A stretch of 30,257 nucleotides of DNA. Origin: JBJKSO01 sp046703825 (GTDB lineage Bacteria > Chloroflexota > Dormibacteria > Aeolococcales > Bog-877). The translations under genes were made by a program, and so were the position numbers. The DNA is taken from NCBI GenBank assembly GCA_046703825.1, contig JBJKSO010000099.1, positions 1 through 30,257 on the forward strand, read 5' to 3'. The notes under the pieces are model-generated. The model had not been told where the DNA came from and did not search any database. It saw only the letters and a program-made list of their open reading frames with translations. Positions 22,421 to 30,257 of this stretch are shown piece by piece (the first letter of the stretch is position 1; the number at the start of each line of letters is the position of its first letter).

Positions 22421-23464
22421 TCAGTAGAGCTGCTGGCGATCCAGCTGGTTGAGCAGCGGCTGGCCAGTCTGGAACCTTTGCAGGTTTTCGGAGAAGATCT
22501 CCAGAATCGCCCGGTTCTCCCCGAGCACGGTGCTCATCGAGTGCGGGGTGACCAGCACGTTGGCCAGCCCCCAGAGCTCACTCTCCTGCGGCAGGGGTTC
22601 GGTCGCGAACACGTCTAGGGCCGCGCCGCGCAGGCGCCCGTCGCGCAGAGCGGCGGTCAGCGCCGGCTCGTCGATGACGGCCCCCCGAGCCAGATTGATG
22701 ACCACGGCCCGGGCCGGCAGGCGGGCGATCCGGCTGGCGTCGATCATCCGGTCGGTGGAGTCGGTGTGCGGCATCGCCAGGATCAGCGCGTCGAGCTCGG
22801 CCAGCACGCCGTCGAGACCGTCCACACCGATCAGCCGGTCGACACCGAGCGAGTCCGCGGTCCGCCCCCGCGGATCGCGCACCACGCCCACAGTTTCGGC
22901 GCCGAGGCACCGCACCATCCTCGCTGCCTCGCGGCCCACGCTTCCCGCCCCCACCACGGCGACCAGCTGACCGTCGACCAGCCGCCCGCAGCGCCGGCTC
23001 CAGCGACGGCTGCGCTGGTCGGCCTGGATCTGATCCAAGTCACGGCTGAAGTAGATCAGCGACATCAGCGCGAATTCCGCCAACGCCTTGGCGTGCACCC
23101 CGCTGGCGGTGGTGACCACCGGCGCTTCGGCGGCCGTGAGGCCGATCCGCCTCGCCAGCTGGCCCACGCCGGCGCTGGTCGCCTGGATCCAGCGCAGCCG
23201 CGGCAGCGCCGCCAGCTGAGCGTGGAACTCCTTTGGGCCGAAGTCGAACAGGATGTCCGCCGCCCGCAGCAGTTCCCCCCACTGCTCGAGCGCCGCCGGG
23301 TCCTGGATCACCGGCAGCCGGTGATCGCCGGGATAGTCGCCCGGGGCGAGCAGCCCCTGCGGGAATACGAATTCGATCTCGGGATGCTGCTGGCGCAGCC
23401 AGTCCACCAGCTCGGGCTCCAAGTAGGTGCTGATCAGAACCGTGGGTGAAGCAGCTGCGTTCAT
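22421..23464 (-). CDS. D-2-hydroxyacid dehydrogenase (NAD(P)-dependent)
   Basis: 347 aa from ATG 23464, whose ATGA overlaps the preceding oxidase's stop; a strong GGAGGAGG ribosome site lies inside that gene. Reduces a 2-oxo acid to a D-2-hydroxy acid, or the reverse. NAD domain loop VVGAGSVGREAARMV (res. 170-184); an Arg after the second strand (VVRDPRG) hints at NADPH use. Catalytic residues: Arg260 in NLARGAVID, Glu289 in DVFATEPLP and His308 in TPHSM. The substrate half contains FDFGPKEF and WIQATSAGVGQL, as in the GhrA-type branch of the family. It is the last gene of the oxidase operon, so it could reduce the keto acid made by the upstream oxidases (inference). Confidence 0.94.
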   Translation of the reverse strand: MNAAASPTVLISTYLEPELVDWLRQQHPEIEFVFPQGLLAPGDYPGDHRLPVIQDPAALEQWGELLRAADILFDFGPKEFHAQLAALPRLRWIQATSAGVGQLARRIGLTAAEAPVVTTASGVHAKALAEFALMSLIYFSRDLDQIQADQRSRRWSRRCGRLVDGQLVAVVGAGSVGREAARMVRCLGAETVGVVRDPRGRTADSLGVDRLIGVDGLDGVLAELDALILAMPHTDSTDRMIDASRIARLPARAVVINLARGAVIDEPALTAALRDGRLRGAALDVFATEPLPQESELWGLANVLVTPHSMSTVLGENRAILEIFSENLQRFQTGQPLLNQLDRQQLY

Positions 23465-24618
23465 CGAACCTCCTCCGGCTGCGCAGAAGGGCTGGTGGCA
23501 AAACGGTCGGGCGAGTACCGCTGCATCTCGTCGGCGGCCCCGGCGCCGAGGATCGCGTCGGCAACAAGCTGGGCCGAGTAGGGCCCGAGGAGCAACCCCC
23601 CGGCCCCGTGGCCGGTGGCAAGATAGCAGCCACCCAGCCCCGAGAGTGCACCCAGCAAGGGCCGGCCGTCGGCCGAAACCGGCCGCAGGCCCACCCGCCA
23701 CTCGAGGATCGCGGCCGAGGCCAAGCCGGGCGCCAACCGCGTCACCTCGCGCAGCACCTCGGCCACTCCCCCCACGGTCAGGTCGGTGACGATTCCCGAG
23801 CCGGCCTCGCGGGTTGCCCCGGCAACCACCCGGCCGCTCGGCCAGGGCAGGATGTAGTGACCGCGAAGACCGACGACGGCGGGCCATGATGACGTCGGGC
23901 CCTGGCTGTACTGCAGGTGGCTGATCTGCCCGCGCATCGGCGCGACCGCGGCTCCGCGGGCTAGGTGCGGCAGCAACGGCGCGGTCCAGGCGCCCGTCGC
24001 CAGCACGACCTGGTCGCTGTTCAGCTGCCGGCCGCGAACGCTGACGCCCGTGACCCGGTCGCCGTCGATGAGCAGCTCATCCACGGAATCACGCACCACC
24101 GTCAGCCCGCGCCCCAGCGCCGCCCGTTGGACGCCGGAGCGCAGCTCCGCTCCGTTGACGCGAGCGCCGCTCGTGGTCAGGAGCGCGGCGGAGATCTCGC
24201 CGAGCGCCGGGAAGCGTTTTTTCGCCTCCGCGGCGGTGATCTCGGCGATGGAGGGTGAGCCAGAGGCGGTCTTTCCCCGACGCAGGAGGATCTCCCGATG
24301 CGAGGCAAAGGCCTCGTCATCACCCCGTGCCCCGGCCACAACCATCACCTGGCAGTGTCCGTACCCACCGTCTCCGCCGCCGTCCTCCTCAAGGTTGGCG
24401 ATCAGCCGCTCGTAGTAGGCAGCGGCATGCAGGGAGAAGTCGTGGTCGTGGTCGTCCCCCCAGATGCTCGTCTCTGGGGACAGGATGCCCGCCCCGGCCC
24501 AGGTGGCATAGCCGAGGTCCTGGCGGTCCACCAAGAGCACGTCGGCCCCCGCCCGGGCCAGGTCGTAACCGACGCAGGACCCCAAGAGGCCACCGCCCAC
24601 CACGATCACATCAGGCAC
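23461..24618 (-). CDS. FAD-dependent oxidoreductase, glycine oxidase (ThiO)-like
   Basis: 385 aa, D-amino acid oxidase fold (PF01266). FAD site VIVVGGGLLGSCVGYDLARAGADVLLVD (res. 4-31) is complete, with the closing Asp. TWAGAGILSPE, SHLQYSQG and RGHYILPWPSGRVVAGATRE are ThiO-like strands. The C-terminus EWRVGLRPVSADGRPLLGAL then GGCYLATGHGAGGLLLGP matches the glycine/sarcosine oxidase family ending (W-x-G-L-R-P..P..G, A-T-G-H). Expected reaction: oxidation of an amine or N-alkyl glycine to an imine with hydrogen peroxide. Starts GTG 24618 with GGAGGAG just ahead, 33 bp after the previous oxidase. Fourth oxidase of the operon and coupled to the hydroxyacid dehydrogenase. No thiG/thiS partner in the operon, so thiamine synthesis is not implied. 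Confidence 0.92.
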   Translation of the reverse strand: MPDVIVVGGGLLGSCVGYDLARAGADVLLVDRQDLGYATWAGAGILSPETSIWGDDHDHDFSLHAAAYYERLIANLEEDGGGDGGYGHCQVMVVAGARGDDEAFASHREILLRRGKTASGSPSIAEITAAEAKKRFPALGEISAALLTTSGARVNGAELRSGVQRAALGRGLTVVRDSVDELLIDGDRVTGVSVRGRQLNSDQVVLATGAWTAPLLPHLARGAAVAPMRGQISHLQYSQGPTSSWPAVVGLRGHYILPWPSGRVVAGATREAGSGIVTDLTVGGVAEVLREVTRLAPGLASAAILEWRVGLRPVSADGRPLLGALSGLGGCYLATGHGAGGLLLGPYSAQLVADAILGAGAADEMQRYSPDRFATSPSAQPEEVR

Positions 24619-24651
24619 TCACGCTCCTCCGCGCTCACAAGCTCGCCTCCA

Positions 24652-25806
24652 TCATCTGGCCGGCGGTATCCGCTGCTGCTGACGAAACTCGGCCAGGGCG
24701 GGTTGACTCCATCCAGCGCACCGCTCCGGGCCCACGCTGAGCAAATCCCGGCACACCCCATCCGCCAAGTCCGCGGCCACCGCCGCGCCGATACCCGGTG
24801 AGATCTGAAACCCGCCCAGGGAGAAACCAGTAGCGACGTAGAGGGCGGGAAGGTCCGGCACCCGACCGACGATAGGCAGGCGGTCGGGAGTCTCGGCGTC
24901 CACCCCACACCAGGTCTTCTCAACCGGCAGGGTCCCGGTCCAGGGGACCGCTCGGCGGGCGTTGCCCAGATTGCGCTCCAAACTTTCCGGCCGCAGCTGC
25001 AGTTGAGAGCAGTCGGGGGACACTCTGGCCGGCCAGCCGCCGCCGATCAGCACCGCGCGGTTCGGCAGCTGTTTGATCGACAAAAGTCGGGACACCGCGC
25101 TCACCGTCGGCCAAAGTCGCTGCTCGGTGGGCGGGGTCAGGACCATGTGCGCGGCCGCCGGCCGCAGCGGTAGGAAGACCCCGACTTGGTCCAAGAGCCC
25201 TGAGCTCCAACACCCGGCGGCCACCACCACCAGGTCGCTCGAGATCCATGCCCCATCCACCTGCACCGCCGCCCCGCCGGGGTGGGCCTGCAGCTTGCGC
25301 GCAGAGCCGATCAGCACGCGCGCGCCTCGCTCGGCCGCTGCCCTGAGAAAGGCGGCGGTGACGGCTGGGGGGCTGGCCTGGCCTCCACCGGGCACGAAGC
25401 TCCCTTCGGCGATCGGGCCGACCTCCTTCGCTCCGATTGCGGCGAGGTCGCCTTCTTTGACCGCCTCGGTCGGGATGCCCCAGCCCCGGTTGGCCTCGCG
25501 CTGGGCGCGGAGGGCCCCCAGATCGCTGTCGTCCAAGGCGAGGTCAAGACTCCCCCACAGCCTTAGCCCGAGGTCGTCACCGAGCTCGGCCGGGAGGGCA
25601 GGCCAGCGCGCCAGGCTGGAAGCGGCGATCGCCGCCAGCTGGGGCTCGCAGTTGTGAAACTTGAGGCCGCCAGCGCTGGCCCAGGAGGCAGTCGGTTCCC
25701 TCACCCCATCGGCGGGGGTGACCAGGGTGGTCCCGACGTGCCGCAAGGCCAGGTGGTAGGCGATGGAGGCGCCGATGACGCCACCCCCGACTACGGTGAC
25801 GGTCAC
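24652..25806 (-). CDS. FAD-dependent oxidoreductase, DAO family, with atypical dinucleotide fold
   Basis: 384 aa. N-terminus VTVVGGGVIGASIAYHLALR has the G-x-G-x-x-G turn, but the end of the second strand reads TLVTPADG, lacking the usual Glu/Asp that binds the FAD ribose. TASWASAGGLKFHN follows where G-A-S-x-x-N-A-G-G is common. The C-terminus KTWCGVDAETPDRLPIVGRVPDLPALYVATGFSLGGF resembles sarcosine oxidase beta/dimethylglycine oxidase-type enzymes (W-x-G..T-P-D..P-I-x-G..A-x-G-F). Predicted substrate class: N-methyl or secondary amino acid. Starts GTG 25806, 4 bp from the preceding oxidase's stop, so coupled. Third oxidase in transcription order. Confidence 0.9.
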   Translation of the reverse strand: MTVTVVGGGVIGASIAYHLALRHVGTTLVTPADGVREPTASWASAGGLKFHNCEPQLAAIAASSLARWPALPAELGDDLGLRLWGSLDLALDDSDLGALRAQREANRGWGIPTEAVKEGDLAAIGAKEVGPIAEGSFVPGGGQASPPAVTAAFLRAAAERGARVLIGSARKLQAHPGGAAVQVDGAWISSDLVVVAAGCWSSGLLDQVGVFLPLRPAAAHMVLTPPTEQRLWPTVSAVSRLLSIKQLPNRAVLIGGGWPARVSPDCSQLQLRPESLERNLGNARRAVPWTGTLPVEKTWCGVDAETPDRLPIVGRVPDLPALYVATGFSLGGFQISPGIGAAVAADLADGVCRDLLSVGPERCAGWSQPALAEFRQQQRIPPAR

Positions 25807-25810
25807 ACCT

Positions 25811-26977
25811 TCAACTCCGGCCCCGGGGTGGGGTAGAGAAGCGGTCGGGGCGGAACGGCTCGGCGATCTTGCGCCGCTGCCCCCGGCCGACCTCGTCAGC
25901 GGCGATCTCTCCCATCAGCGGCGCCAGGTTGACGCCGCTGTGGCTGACGGCCAAGTAAAGACCCCGCAACCCGGGCGCGAAGCCCAGTATCGCCTGCCCG
26001 TCCACCGGCAGCGGGCGCACCCCAATCCGGGCGGACTCAATCTCCAAGTCCTGAGCGTCGACCAGGCGGGCACAAGTCGCGGCCAAAACCTCGCGGCCCA
26101 CCTCAAGCACTCGTTCGGACTGCATCCCGGGGAATACCAGCGCGTCGTGCGGATAGCTGTGCAGCAAAAGCCGACCGTTGCCGTCCGGTCGGAACATGAG
26201 CCCGTCGCCGACCGCCAACCGGCGCAGCCCGCTCACCGAGGGACGCGTGGTCACGATCAAGCCGAGGGTGGGCGACCCCGGATGGTCCGGGTGCAGCAGA
26301 GGCGCCGTGGCCCCCACGGTGGCGGCGAGTCGCTCCGTTGCCTCCCCCGCCGCCAGCACCACGATGTCGGCTTGGAGCAGCTCACCAGAACCCAGGCGCA
26401 ACCCGCTCACGGCTGCACCCTTGCGCTGCACGGCCTCGACCGCCTGCCCAATCTTGAGTTGACCACCAGCCGCTTCGAACGCGCGCAGCAGCGCGCCGGC
26501 GAGCAAAGAGCAGGCAACGTAGCCATCCTCGGGCAGGAAGTAGGCGGCCCGAGCGCTGGCCGGTATCGAGAGGCTCGGCTCGATCGCGCTACTGACGAGC
26601 GATGCCGACACCGTTGCCAGAGGCACCCCGGCCCGCCGCAGCTCTTCCACACCGGCAACCAAAGTCTCCAGCTCATCGCCGCCGCTGGCCCAGACCACTG
26701 CGCCCGTCTCACGCAGCCAGAAGTTGCCCAGGCGCTCCGCCAGCCGTGCTCGGGCTCTGGTCGCTTCCTGCTTCAGTTGGAAGTAGGCGGGGTGGTGGAG
26801 CGCGTCCGGGTAGCTGGCGCCCACCCAGGCGAAGCTGGTGCTGCTGGCACCGCTGAGCAGCCGTCCAGCCTCGACCAGCGTGACCGCGATGCCAGCCTCC
26901 GCCAGCCTGAACGCCGCCGACAGGCCCACGAGCCCGCCGCCCACCACCACGACGCGGCGGGCGTCTGAGCGGCTCAC
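25811..26977 (-). CDS. FAD-dependent oxidoreductase, DAO family
   Basis: 388 aa. Complete FAD motif VVVVGGGLVGLSAAFRLAEA with Glu at the second strand (TLVEAG). GASSTSFAWVGASYPDALHHP is the family's G-A-S segment in a variant form. Later parts: EDGYVACSLLAGALLRAFEAAGG, VVLAAGEATERLA, LMFRPDGNGRLLLHSYPHDA, and the closing ARIGVRPLPVDGQAILGFAPGLRGLYLAVSHSGVNLAP, where S-H-S-G-V replaces the usual T-G-H-x-x. Start GTG 26977 overlaps the upstream stop as GTGA; a longer frame exists but lies inside the neighbour. Second oxidase in the operon. Substrate not predicted. Confidence 0.91.
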   Translation of the reverse strand: MSRSDARRVVVVGGGLVGLSAAFRLAEAGIAVTLVEAGRLLSGASSTSFAWVGASYPDALHHPAYFQLKQEATRARARLAERLGNFWLRETGAVVWASGGDELETLVAGVEELRRAGVPLATVSASLVSSAIEPSLSIPASARAAYFLPEDGYVACSLLAGALLRAFEAAGGQLKIGQAVEAVQRKGAAVSGLRLGSGELLQADIVVLAAGEATERLAATVGATAPLLHPDHPGSPTLGLIVTTRPSVSGLRRLAVGDGLMFRPDGNGRLLLHSYPHDALVFPGMQSERVLEVGREVLAATCARLVDAQDLEIESARIGVRPLPVDGQAILGFAPGLRGLYLAVSHSGVNLAPLMGEIAADEVGRGQRRKIAEPFRPDRFSTPPRGRS

Positions 26978-28353
26978 TGGGCCCAAAGCCGCTCGGCCAA
27001 CGTGCGCCCGCTTGGAGCGCGCCCGCTCCGTTCCGCCCGGCGGTCGGCGCCCAGAAGACCTCGCTGAACATATCGGACGCCCGCCCAGCGCAGCGGCTCC
27101 GGCTCCCAGGGGCGCCAACCATGACCGACCAGGGGAAGCCGCTCCAGCCGGGGCTCGCTGTTCAGCAGCAGGGCGGCCGCCACCCGGCCGAAGAGGTTGG
27201 ATGGACCCACCCCGGTACCGACATAGCCGCCCAGCTGGAGCAGGCCCAGCTGCGGCCGGTAGCGCACCGCTGGCGTTAGGTCGCGTGGGACGCCCAGCAC
27301 CCCGGACCACGCATGGGTGAACTCCACACCCCGCAGCACCGGAAACCAAGCCCGGGCCATGGTGCGGAGCATCTCGAAGATGCGTCCCGAGCTGTTGTGG
27401 TCGGGGAGCACCCTGGAGCCGTAGCGGTAGGGTGCGCCGCGTCCGCCGAACATGATCCGGCCGTCGGCCGTCCGCTGCAGATAGGTCACCGAGAGCCGGT
27501 AGCTGCTGATGGTTTCCCGCCCCGCCCAGCCGATTTCCGCCCACTCGCCGTCGCTGAGCGGCCGGGTCAGGACGATCGAGCTGGTCATCGGGATCAGCAC
27601 TCGTCGGAAGCCGGGCAGCCGGTTCAGGTATCCCTCGACGGCCAGCACGACGGTTCCGGCGCGCACCTGGATCTGGCCCAGGTGAACCACTGGCTGGCGG
27701 CCCAGTTCGAGGCGCGTGACGCGGCTCTTCTCGAAGATGACGGCCCCCCGCCGCTCGGCGGTCCGCGCCAATCCACGCACCAGCTTGCCGGGGTGGACTA
27801 CCGCGCCGCTGGGGTCGAAAAGCGCACCGACCGCGCCGCTGATCCGGACCCTGCGCTCCAGCACCGGGGCCGACAGCAATTGGGCCGGACCGTTAGGGTT
27901 ACGGGCGAGCAGGGCCGATGCCCGCCGCTCCAGCGCAGCCAGCTGGTGGCTGCCCACCGCCACGCTCAGGCTGCCCGACCTCTGGAAGTCCGCCTCCACT
28001 CCTTCCTGCTCCAGGAACGAAGCAATCTCGGGAACAACACCCTGCTGCACTTCCTCGAGTGTTTCCGCGTCCGCCGGCGCGAGGGTGGCCAGGAGCCGGG
28101 CCTGGTTGGCGAGCCGGCCGCCGCAGCCACCGCCGTTGCGGCCCGAGGCTCCGTACCCGCAGATCTGGTCCTCGAGCACCGCCACCGACAACTTGGGGTT
28201 GGTCTTGAGCAGGTAGTAGGCGGTCCAAAGGCCGCTGTAACCACCGCCCACCACGGCTACGTCGACCTTTGTGGAGTGGCGGATCGGACGCCTTGGCGTG
28301 AGGTCGTCTCCACAAGTCTCGAGCCAGAAGCTCTGCTTGGCGTAGTCCTCCAA
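26974..28353 (-). CDS. FAD-dependent oxidoreductase, gamma-glutamylputrescine oxidase (PuuB/OrdL)-like
   Basis: 459 aa, longer than the three other oxidases. N-terminal SFWLETCGDDLTPRRPI then VDVAVVGGGYSGLWTAYYLLKTNPKLSVAVLE, followed by CGYGASGRNGGGCGG (about 65-80). The W..D at the start, Y-S-G-L-W-T-A and G-A-S-G-R-N-G-G are hallmarks of the PuuB/OrdL branch, which oxidises gamma-glutamyl-putrescine and related amines. VLAVEGYLNRLPGFRRVLIPMTSSIVLTRPL and GRIMFGGRGAPYRYGS are also typical. The C-terminus QLGGYVGTGVGPSNLFGR keeps the G-x-G..G-V FAD contact, and an Arg-rich extension of about 60 residues follows. Start TTG 28353, 46 bp from the binding-protein gene; first oxidase of the operon. 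No puuA/puuD partners in view. Confidence 0.92.
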   Translation of the reverse strand: MEDYAKQSFWLETCGDDLTPRRPIRHSTKVDVAVVGGGYSGLWTAYYLLKTNPKLSVAVLEDQICGYGASGRNGGGCGGRLANQARLLATLAPADAETLEEVQQGVVPEIASFLEQEGVEADFQRSGSLSVAVGSHQLAALERRASALLARNPNGPAQLLSAPVLERRVRISGAVGALFDPSGAVVHPGKLVRGLARTAERRGAVIFEKSRVTRLELGRQPVVHLGQIQVRAGTVVLAVEGYLNRLPGFRRVLIPMTSSIVLTRPLSDGEWAEIGWAGRETISSYRLSVTYLQRTADGRIMFGGRGAPYRYGSRVLPDHNSSGRIFEMLRTMARAWFPVLRGVEFTHAWSGVLGVPRDLTPAVRYRPQLGLLQLGGYVGTGVGPSNLFGRVAAALLLNSEPRLERLPLVGHGWRPWEPEPLRWAGVRYVQRGLLGADRRAERSGRAPSGRTLAERLWAQ

Positions 28354-28399
28354 TTCGGCTCAGCCCAGCGGGGGGCGGTGGTAGCTGCTCAACTCGACC

Positions 28400-30226
28400 T
28401 CAGCGCACGCTCCACTGCTCGGGCACGAAGCCCACATAAGGGCTCTGCGCGGAGGCACCCTTCAAGTTCTTCTTGATCGCCGAGATCTGATAGGGCGAAG
28501 AGGGCAACCAGATCCCCGGCAGCTGCTTGGCCAGGTAGTTCTCGTAGGTGTACATGGCGCTGAGGCTGCTGTTCAGGTGGGTCTGGGCCACGTAGTGGTC
28601 GTTGGTGGTGTTGCTGTAGCTGCCCGCATTGAATGCGCCGCCGGTCGTGAAGATGGGGTCCCCGGTCGGGTAGTTGTCGGGGGTGTAGAAGATGGACGGG
28701 CTACCCCACAGGCCGATCTGCCAGCCGCAGTCCGCACCAGTGGAAGGGTTGCAGATGTTCACGTTGGTGAAGACGTCGTTCTGCGGCTCTTGGTGCAGGG
28801 TCACGTTGATGCCCACGGTCCCCAAGGCCGACTTCACCGCCTGCATCTCGTTGTCCACCGCCAGCTGTCCACTGGGGTAGATCGCCGTGAAACTGAGGCT
28901 GGCCCCCTTGGCGATGCCCGCCCCGCACTGGTTGGAGCCAGTTCCCGGCCGCTGGCAGTGATCGGTGCCATTCTTCTGCACCGACCAGCCGTGCGAGCTG
29001 AGCAGATGCTTGGCCAGGCCAGGGTTGTACGGGAAGGGGTTCTTGTTCTCCTGGGGGGACGCAAAGGAGTTGGCCGGCGTGGTCGGGACCGGCCCGTAGG
29101 TGGGCACGGCATAGCCGTGGAAGATGTCTTTGATGTACTGGGGCTGATTGATCATCCGCTGCATCGCCTCGCGGATGTACAGCTGGTTGAAGATGGGCTT
29201 GGCCAGCTGGTTGCCGTAGTTGAGCCACATCCAGGTGGTCCCGAAGGCGGTCCAGGGATCGATGTTGAAACCGTGCGCCTTCAGGTACCCGATCTGGTCG
29301 ATGTCCTCCGCAGGCACGTAGCCGTAGTCGACACTGCCCGCGCGCAACGCATCGAATTCGGCGGCGTCGGAGGTGAAGGGCAGCATGACGAAGTGGGCTA
29401 TCTTGGCCTTGTACGGGCCGCTGTAGGCGGGATTGGGTACGAAGGACGCCTGGCCGGTAGTCGACGAGAAGGTCTGCAGCCGCCAGGGGCCGTCGACCAC
29501 CTTCCAGAGCGGATTGGTGGGATAGGTGCTGGTCGTCTCGGCCTGGCCGTTGAGGAAGTTGTAGACGGCATGGGCGCCGGAGGCGGTGGAGGCGTAGTCG
29601 CCAACCGGCCCGGAAGCGGAGGTCTTGTCCCAAGCGGCGCTGGGCATGGGAATGATCAGGCTCAGCTGGTTGTACAGCAGCCAGTTGTGGCTGAAGGCCT
29701 GGTTGAAGGTGATCGTGAACGTCTTCGGGTTGGGCGCGCTGTACGCGGTCACGTCGTCGGGGATCTGGCCGGGCTGGTAGTTACCGAACTGGGCCTTTTC
29801 GTACTCCAGCATGTCCCACCAGAACAGGATGTCCTGGCTGGTCACCGGCTGGCCGTTCGACCACTTGTAGGACTTCAGGGTGATGTTGACCGTCTTGCCG
29901 CCGTTGGTGAAGGTGGGTCGGTTGGCCAGGCTGAGCTTGTAGTCCACCTGCGCCTTGTTGCCCTGGCCAAACCAGTAGAGCGGCCGCCAGAGCATGTAGA
30001 TGACCTGGAAGTTGGCGACCGAGGTCTGGTTGGCCGGCGCAAACGGGAAGATGTAGGAGGGCGGCGCCCCCGGTAGATCGGCGAAGGTGACGGTCCCACT
30101 GGCCGCGGAGGTACGGTGAACCGCCCCAGTCGCCGCCCCGCAGGCGGTCAGTCCGAGCGCAACCACCAAGCCGACGGCCGCGTAGGTGGCGCCGCGGCGC
30201 CAGCCCCGACTCGAAACCAACCTCAT
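28400..30226 (-). CDS. ABC-transporter solute-binding lipoprotein, family 5 (oligopeptide/nickel type)
   Basis: 608 aa. Signal: RGWRRGATYAAVGLVVALGLTACG with lipobox LTAC and lipidated Cys29. The mature part fits SBP family 5 (PF00496): LVYxxLYWF-like YMLWRPLYWFGQGN, LANRPTFTNGGKTVNITLKS, KWSNGQPVTSQDILFWWDML (the W-S-D/N-G-x-P-V-T-A-x-D motif, about 120-140), NPAYSGPYKAKIAHFVML, EFDALRAGSVDYGYV, and TTWMWLNYGNQLAKPIFNQLYIREAMQRMIN. The ligand is probably peptide-like or a sizeable amine conjugate. Start ATG 30226 with AGGGG about 9 bases ahead; only 31 bp of leader are in the window. It heads the operon with the oxidases, so it likely captures their substrate. No permease or ATPase is visible. 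Confidence 0.94.
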   Translation of the reverse strand: MRLVSSRGWRRGATYAAVGLVVALGLTACGAATGAVHRTSAASGTVTFADLPGAPPSYIFPFAPANQTSVANFQVIYMLWRPLYWFGQGNKAQVDYKLSLANRPTFTNGGKTVNITLKSYKWSNGQPVTSQDILFWWDMLEYEKAQFGNYQPGQIPDDVTAYSAPNPKTFTITFNQAFSHNWLLYNQLSLIIPMPSAAWDKTSASGPVGDYASTASGAHAVYNFLNGQAETTSTYPTNPLWKVVDGPWRLQTFSSTTGQASFVPNPAYSGPYKAKIAHFVMLPFTSDAAEFDALRAGSVDYGYVPAEDIDQIGYLKAHGFNIDPWTAFGTTWMWLNYGNQLAKPIFNQLYIREAMQRMINQPQYIKDIFHGYAVPTYGPVPTTPANSFASPQENKNPFPYNPGLAKHLLSSHGWSVQKNGTDHCQRPGTGSNQCGAGIAKGASLSFTAIYPSGQLAVDNEMQAVKSALGTVGINVTLHQEPQNDVFTNVNICNPSTGADCGWQIGLWGSPSIFYTPDNYPTGDPIFTTGGAFNAGSYSNTTNDHYVAQTHLNSSLSAMYTYENYLAKQLPGIWLPSSPYQISAIKKNLKGASAQSPYVGFVPEQWSVR

Positions 30227-30257
30227 ACCGATTAACCCCTAAACCCATCCAACCGCC

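Noticed and set aside
23461..24618. Assignment as thiamine-pathway ThiO
   Set aside because: The fold and C-terminus are ThiO-like, but no thiG, thiS or thiE is in the operon; the context is a catabolic oxidase cluster.
28577..30076. Plus-strand open frame of 499 codons opposite the solute-binding protein
   Set aside because: Val/Gly/His-rich antisense shadow; the minus strand encodes a complete SBP family 5 lipoprotein.
1..30257. tRNA, rRNA, CRISPR, transposase, integrase or attachment sites
   Set aside because: Looked for on both strands; no direct-repeat array, cloverleaf-like T-loop sequence or recombinase motif was seen by eye.

Overview
The window is high-GC bacterial DNA, densely packed with protein genes. 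I see no rRNA, tRNA, CRISPR array, insertion sequence, integrase or phage gene. GTG and TTG starts are frequent, stop/start overlaps (ATGA, GTGA, TTGA) are common, and there are lipobox lipoproteins, a cytoplasmic PadR regulator and a murA linked to an mreB/mbl-like gene. Together these suggest a high-GC bacterium of Gram-positive-like descent (Actinomycetota, Chloroflexota or Candidatus Dormibacterota). That placement is inference from gene style, not a phylogeny.

Region 1 (1-6256): the 3' end of a GT4 glycosyltransferase on the plus strand meets, tail to tail, a six-gene minus-strand operon: prmC, tsaC/ywlC, glyA, a wecA/tagO-type phospho-sugar transferase, murA and an MreB-like gene. It combines translation fidelity (release-factor methylation, tRNA t6A), one-carbon metabolism and the start of cell-envelope synthesis. 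Two points stand out. MurA has Asp where fosfomycin-sensitive enzymes have the catalytic Cys. The MreB relative has lost its nucleotide-binding signatures and apparently a whole subdomain.

Region 2 (6257-14154): mixed small transcription units. These are an unknown lipoprotein, a probably frameshifted small gene, an S51 peptidase, a large GT-C-like membrane protein, an Fpg/MutM-type DNA glycosylase, a PadR-controlled pair of BNR/Asp-box protein and MoaD/ThiS-like ubiquitin-fold protein, and a YceI-like lipid-binding protein. A perfect 7-3-7 palindrome lies in the 53-bp PadR divergent promoter.

Region 3 (14155-21247): a 685-bp gene-poor stretch with an AT-rich palindrome, then a membrane-anchored HtrA-type protease, a UroD-family protein coupled to an M55 D-aminopeptidase, a double-hotdog thioesterase, a 544-bp convergent gap and a YtcJ-like amidohydrolase. 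The HtrA and UroD genes converge on a symmetric hairpin holding both stop codons.

Region 4 (21248-30257): an acyl-CoA dehydrogenase, then a minus-strand catabolic operon read from right to left. It encodes an oligopeptide-type solute-binding lipoprotein, four consecutive and mutually different FAD-dependent amine/amino-acid oxidases, and a D-2-hydroxyacid dehydrogenase. This is the most system-like part of the window. It looks like uptake of a peptide-, opine- or modified-amino-acid-like compound, serial oxidative deamination or N-dealkylation, and reduction of the 2-oxo acid produced. The substrate is unknown, and the permease and ATPase genes are not in view.
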